Assembly (NCBI GenBank): GCA_027296205.1
Contig: JAPUJM010000181.1
Coordinates: 1 to 8,760, forward strand
DNA length: 8,760 nucleotides
Source of the DNA: Actinomycetota bacterium
GTDB lineage: Bacteria; Actinomycetota; Acidimicrobiia; Spongiisociales; ZC4RG35
Direction of reading: 5' to 3'
Of the stretch, positions 6,856 through 8,760 are shown one piece after another; position 1 is the first letter of the stretch, and every line of letters begins with the position of its first letter. A program made the translations under genes and the position numbers. The notes beneath the pieces were generated by a model. It saw only the letters and a program-made list of their open reading frames with translations. It made no database searches and was not told the origin of the DNA.

Positions 6856-7368
6856 ATGGCGTCCCGAACTCTGATCTTTCTTCTCGTTGCCCTTGGAATG
6901 CTGGCTGCTGCTTGCGATAGCGGGGAAGCGGAGCTCTCGACCACGTCCTCCCTGGTCACCGGAACTACCGAGACCCCAAGTCAGGCCAGCACCACCACCA
7001 CCACGCCCGAGGAGGTCACCACGACGACGCTCCTGCGTGGTGAGACGGTGGCGAGCTATGAGATTGCCGTTCGAATCTCCACAGACAACGGGGAGATCTT
7101 CTACGTGGTGATCCCTTCCGGGGCCTACACCGATGTCGATTTGGAGAACTTCGTCGGAGACCTGTTGGAAGCCAACCCGGGTCTGTGGGGGGCGGAGGTC
7201 TTCGACGATGAGGCGGCGGTCCAGGCCTTCGTGATCCCTGAGGACCAGCGAACGGAGCAGCAGCAGGATCTCCTGGACGAGAGTCACTTCGTCAGCCTCA
7301 TCGGTGGTGACACCGTGAAGTTCCAAGGCCCGTTTGCGGAGTTCGGTGAGTTCGTAATCGGCAGCTAG
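6856..7368 (+). CDS. Putative secreted lipoprotein with Thr-rich linker; function unknown
   Basis: I do not recognise this 170-residue protein. It begins with a type II signal peptide: MASRT, a hydrophobic core (about residues 6-17), then the lipobox LAAAC with C20 as the predicted lipidated cysteine, so it should be exported and anchored to the outer face of the membrane. Residues about 21-60 are a Ser/Thr-rich, Pro-containing linker with runs of threonine (TTTTT near 46-50, TTTT near 55-58), typical of a flexible extracellular spacer. The remaining 110 or so residues look like a compact alternating strand/helix domain (EIAVRISTDNGEIFYVVIPS, then VDLENFVGDLLEANPGLWGA, then FVSLIGGDTVKFQGPFAEFG). 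It is acidic and has no cysteine, so no disulfides. The gene stands between the aminotransferase and methyltransferase genes on the same strand. Being coding is well supported by the signal peptide and codon bias; its role is open. Confidence 0.8.
   Translation: MASRTLIFLLVALGMLAAACDSGEAELSTTSSLVTGTTETPSQASTTTTTPEEVTTTTLLRGETVASYEIAVRISTDNGEIFYVVIPSGAYTDVDLENFVGDLLEANPGLWGAEVFDDEAAVQAFVIPEDQRTEQQQDLLDESHFVSLIGGDTVKFQGPFAEFGEFVIGS
6991..7005 (+). repeat. Short ACC trinucleotide repeat in the Thr-rich linker
   Basis: Four tandem ACC codons and one ACG encode a run of five threonines in the lipoprotein linker; a second ACC/ACG run follows at about 7018-7029. Such tracts could change length by slippage in steps of one residue without breaking the frame. 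Confidence 0.6.
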
Positions 7369-7379
7369 CGGGCGATACT
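7351..7379 (+). promoter_or_regulatory. Possible promoter upstream of the methyltransferase gene
   Basis: TTCGTA (7351-7356), a 17-base spacer and GATACT (7374-7379) resemble a -35/-10 pair. The -10-like box ends 6 bases before the upstream ATG at 7386, so it could drive a leaderless transcript from 7386. Alternatively it could give an mRNA with an 81-base leader for the Shine-Dalgarno-led start at 7467. The -35 half overlaps the end of the lipoprotein gene. This rests on sequence pattern only. Confidence 0.28.
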
Positions 7380-7454
7380 GGCTCTATGGGCGGCTCCGTC
7401 GAAGTTCTTCCGTCGATCCGGGTCGAAGGACATGAGTCTTCGGGTCTAGGCCAC

Positions 7455-7460
7455 GAGGAG
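7455..7460 (+). promoter_or_regulatory. Strong ribosome-binding site that decides the methyltransferase start
   Basis: GAGGAG sits 6 bases before the ATG at 7467. It is the clearest Shine-Dalgarno sequence ahead of any gene start in the window and the reason for choosing 7467 over the in-frame ATG at 7386. Confidence 0.55.
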
Positions 7461-7466
7461 CATCCG

Positions 7467-8045
7467 ATGCGGATCATGACGCGTCGTGTCGCCGGACTGG
7501 ACGCGGTTGGCTGGAATCGGCAGGCTCGAACCGAAGTCGTCGAGGTGTTTGACACCCTGGCACCGGAATGGCACACCCGAAGCTCCCCCCAACGCACCGC
7601 GGTGGTTCTCGACGCTTTCGAGCGTGGACTTGGTGGCAAGACCGATAACAGTCATCTGGCAATCGAGGTGGGTTCGGGCATCGGCATCTATTCGGCTCTG
7701 ATTGCCGATCGGTACGACTGTGTTCTCTCCGTGGATGTGTCCGCCGAGATGGTTCGTCACGCACCCGCCGGGCCGTCCTACCGAGTGCTGGCCGACAGTG
7801 GGCTCCTGCCGATCCCTGACCGGTCGGCTGACGCGGTGATCGCGATCAACGCCTTTCTGTTCCCTCACGAAGTGTCCCGGGTCCTTGTTGTCGGAGGGAA
7901 GCTGATCTGGGTCAACTCGAGCGGCGAAGAGACTCCGATCCATCTATCGACCGAGGATGTTGTGGCAGTTTTGCCCTTCCCCGTGGAGGGACGGGAGAGC
8001 CGAGCCGGCGCGGGAACCTGGTGCGTCCTGCGACGGACGGGCTAG
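7467..8045 (+). CDS. Class I SAM-dependent methyltransferase (Methyltransf_11-like), substrate unknown
   Basis: The protein has 192 residues from this start. Positions below count from it. Motif I, the glycine-rich SAM-binding loop, is IEVGSGIGIYSALIA (66-80). The acidic end of strand 2 follows in SVDVSAEMVRHAP (88-100). Motif II/III equivalents are ADSGLLPIPDRSADAVIAI (109-127), with the DRSADAV form common in small-molecule and lipid methyltransferases, and then VLVVGGKLIWVNSS (139-152). The N-terminal FDTLAPEWHTRSSPQRT helix would cap the active site. The methyl acceptor cannot be read from sequence. An ATG at 7386 opens the same frame 27 codons earlier; that stretch is rich in Gly, Glu and Ser, looks unlike a fold element and has weaker GC-rich third positions, so I prefer 7467 with its GAGGAG site. 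It ends 7 bases before the convergent mgtE stop. Confidence 0.85.
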   Translation: MRIMTRRVAGLDAVGWNRQARTEVVEVFDTLAPEWHTRSSPQRTAVVLDAFERGLGGKTDNSHLAIEVGSGIGIYSALIADRYDCVLSVDVSAEMVRHAPAGPSYRVLADSGLLPIPDRSADAVIAINAFLFPHEVSRVLVVGGKLIWVNSSGEETPIHLSTEDVVAVLPFPVEGRESRAGAGTWCVLRRTG

Positions 8046-8052
8046 GAACTCA

Positions 8053-8760
8053 TCAGAGCAGCAGCCCTGCCACGAGTAGAAATCCGCCGAAACCGACGAC
8101 ATCGGAGATCAGGGTCACAAATATCGACGAGGCGAGGGCTGGGTCCTTGCCGAGTCTCCTCAGAACCAGGGGAATCGCTGTTCCGGCGACCGTGGCAATG
8201 ACGAGGTTGGCGAGGACGGCAATGGCTACGGCAGCAGCCACCGTTGCCGGCTCGGACTCCGATCGAAAGACACCGGAGCCGACGAGCAAATAAGTCATGC
8301 CGGCGGAAACCACTGCCAACAGAAGACCGTTGAGCACACCGACCCCGGTTTGCCGGGCCAGGATCCTCGGGACCTGGGCGCGTGGCACGTCGTCGGTGGC
8401 AAGGGATCTGATCATCACGGCGAGGCTTTGGTTGCCCCCGTTCCCACCGAGTAGTGCGATTACCGGCATGAGGACGGCAAGAACGGGCTCGCTGCTGATG
8501 AGGCCCGTCTGCCGCTCGATGACAAAAGCGACAAGCAGTGCGAGGAAGAGGTTGAGGACCAACCAGGGCGCCCGCATCCGAAAAGACTCGGTGATGTCGG
8601 AGTAGACGGTCTCTTCGATACCGGCGCCGACGGCAGCGGCGAAATCCTCGGTGGCCTCGTCCTGAACCGCCTCGATGACCCCATCTGTGGTGACCATTCC
8701 CAGCAGTACGCCGTCGCGATCGGTTACGGGGATGCCGAATAGGTGATAGCGCTGACAGAG
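8053..8760 (-). CDS. mgtE: MgtE-type magnesium transporter, C-terminal part (runs off right edge)
   Basis: The 235 visible residues form the end of an MgtE (SLC41-like) Mg2+ channel. The first 35 or so residues are the tail of the second CBS domain (RYHLFGIPVTDRDGVLLGMV), which senses cytosolic Mg2+. The plug helix region (EATEDFAAAVGAGIEETVY) and the membrane domain follow. Five membrane segments are visible, beginning at APWLVLNLFLALL, VLAVLMPVIALLGGNGGNQSL, VGVLNGLLLAVVSAG, ATVAAAVAIAVLANLVI and SSIFVTLISDVVGFGGFLL. The GGNGGNQS loop and the Asp of TLISDVVGF (codon at 8101-8103), which lines the Mg2+ pore in characterised MgtE, are both present, so the channel should be functional. The N-terminal superhelical domain and the first CBS domain are outside the window. 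Two TGA codons in tandem end the gene. It is convergent with the methyltransferase gene, and no strong terminator hairpin is seen in the 7-base gap. Confidence 0.95.
   Translation of the reverse strand, partial: LCQRYHLFGIPVTDRDGVLLGMVTTDGVIEAVQDEATEDFAAAVGAGIEETVYSDITESFRMRAPWLVLNLFLALLVAFVIERQTGLISSEPVLAVLMPVIALLGGNGGNQSLAVMIRSLATDDVPRAQVPRILARQTGVGVLNGLLLAVVSAGMTYLLVGSGVFRSESEPATVAAAVAIAVLANLVIATVAGTAIPLVLRRLGKDPALASSIFVTLISDVVGFGGFLLVAGLLL

Noticed and set aside
8039..8067. GGGCT/AGCCC inverted repeat at the methyltransferase-mgtE convergence
   Set aside because: A 5 base pair stem with a 19-base loop and no T-run is not distinguishable from chance.
1..8760. A new multi-gene system (defence island, CRISPR, toxin-antitoxin, biosynthetic cluster, mobile element)
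   Set aside because: I found no spaced direct-repeat array, terminal inverted repeats, transposase, integrase, nuclease-helicase set or tRNA edge. All genes but the lipoprotein belong to well-known families.

Overview
The window reads as ordinary chromosomal DNA of a high-GC bacterium, with dense coding, short gaps and no mobile or foreign-looking segment. The most likely source is a member of the Actinomycetota, possibly Acidimicrobiia-like. This is an inference from the GTG start, gene starts without Shine-Dalgarno sequences but with TANNNT boxes 6-8 bases upstream, a long two-module GlnE, a fused amidase-synthetase NadE, and a Thr-rich lipoprotein linker. No rRNA, tRNA or marker protein fixes the taxonomy.

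Layout, left to right. (1) The N-terminal part of a VIT1/CCC1-family Fe/Mn transporter runs off the left edge on the minus strand. (2) Divergent from it is a type I-beta DAHP synthase (aroF), the first enzyme of the shikimate pathway. (3) Convergent with aroF, across a 9-base gap, is glnE on the minus strand, the bifunctional adenylyltransferase/adenylyl-removing enzyme that sets glutamine synthetase activity. (4) A 52-base gap separates glnE from the divergent nadE (glutamine-dependent NAD+ synthetase). nadE overlaps by ATGA with a class IV PLP-dependent aminotransferase/lyase. (5) On the same strand follow a small Thr-rich lipoprotein of unknown function and a class I SAM-dependent methyltransferase. 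(6) Convergent with the methyltransferase is the C-terminal half of an MgtE-type magnesium transporter, running off the right edge. There is no gene-free stretch above 300 bases.

The genes share a nitrogen and aromatic-metabolism flavour. GlnE controls glutamine production, NadE uses glutamine as nitrogen donor, AroF feeds chorismate, and the class IV enzyme could be aminodeoxychorismate lyase (folate) or an amino-acid transaminase. Whether this neighbourhood is functionally linked cannot be decided from one window.

I found no previously undescribed multi-gene system such as defence, secretion, biosynthetic cluster or mobile element. The items most worth a second look are a compact back-to-back pair of apparent leaderless promoters between glnE and nadE, a Glu-to-Asp change at a metal-ligand position of DAHP synthase, an unrecognised lipoprotein domain, and two competing starts for the methyltransferase.
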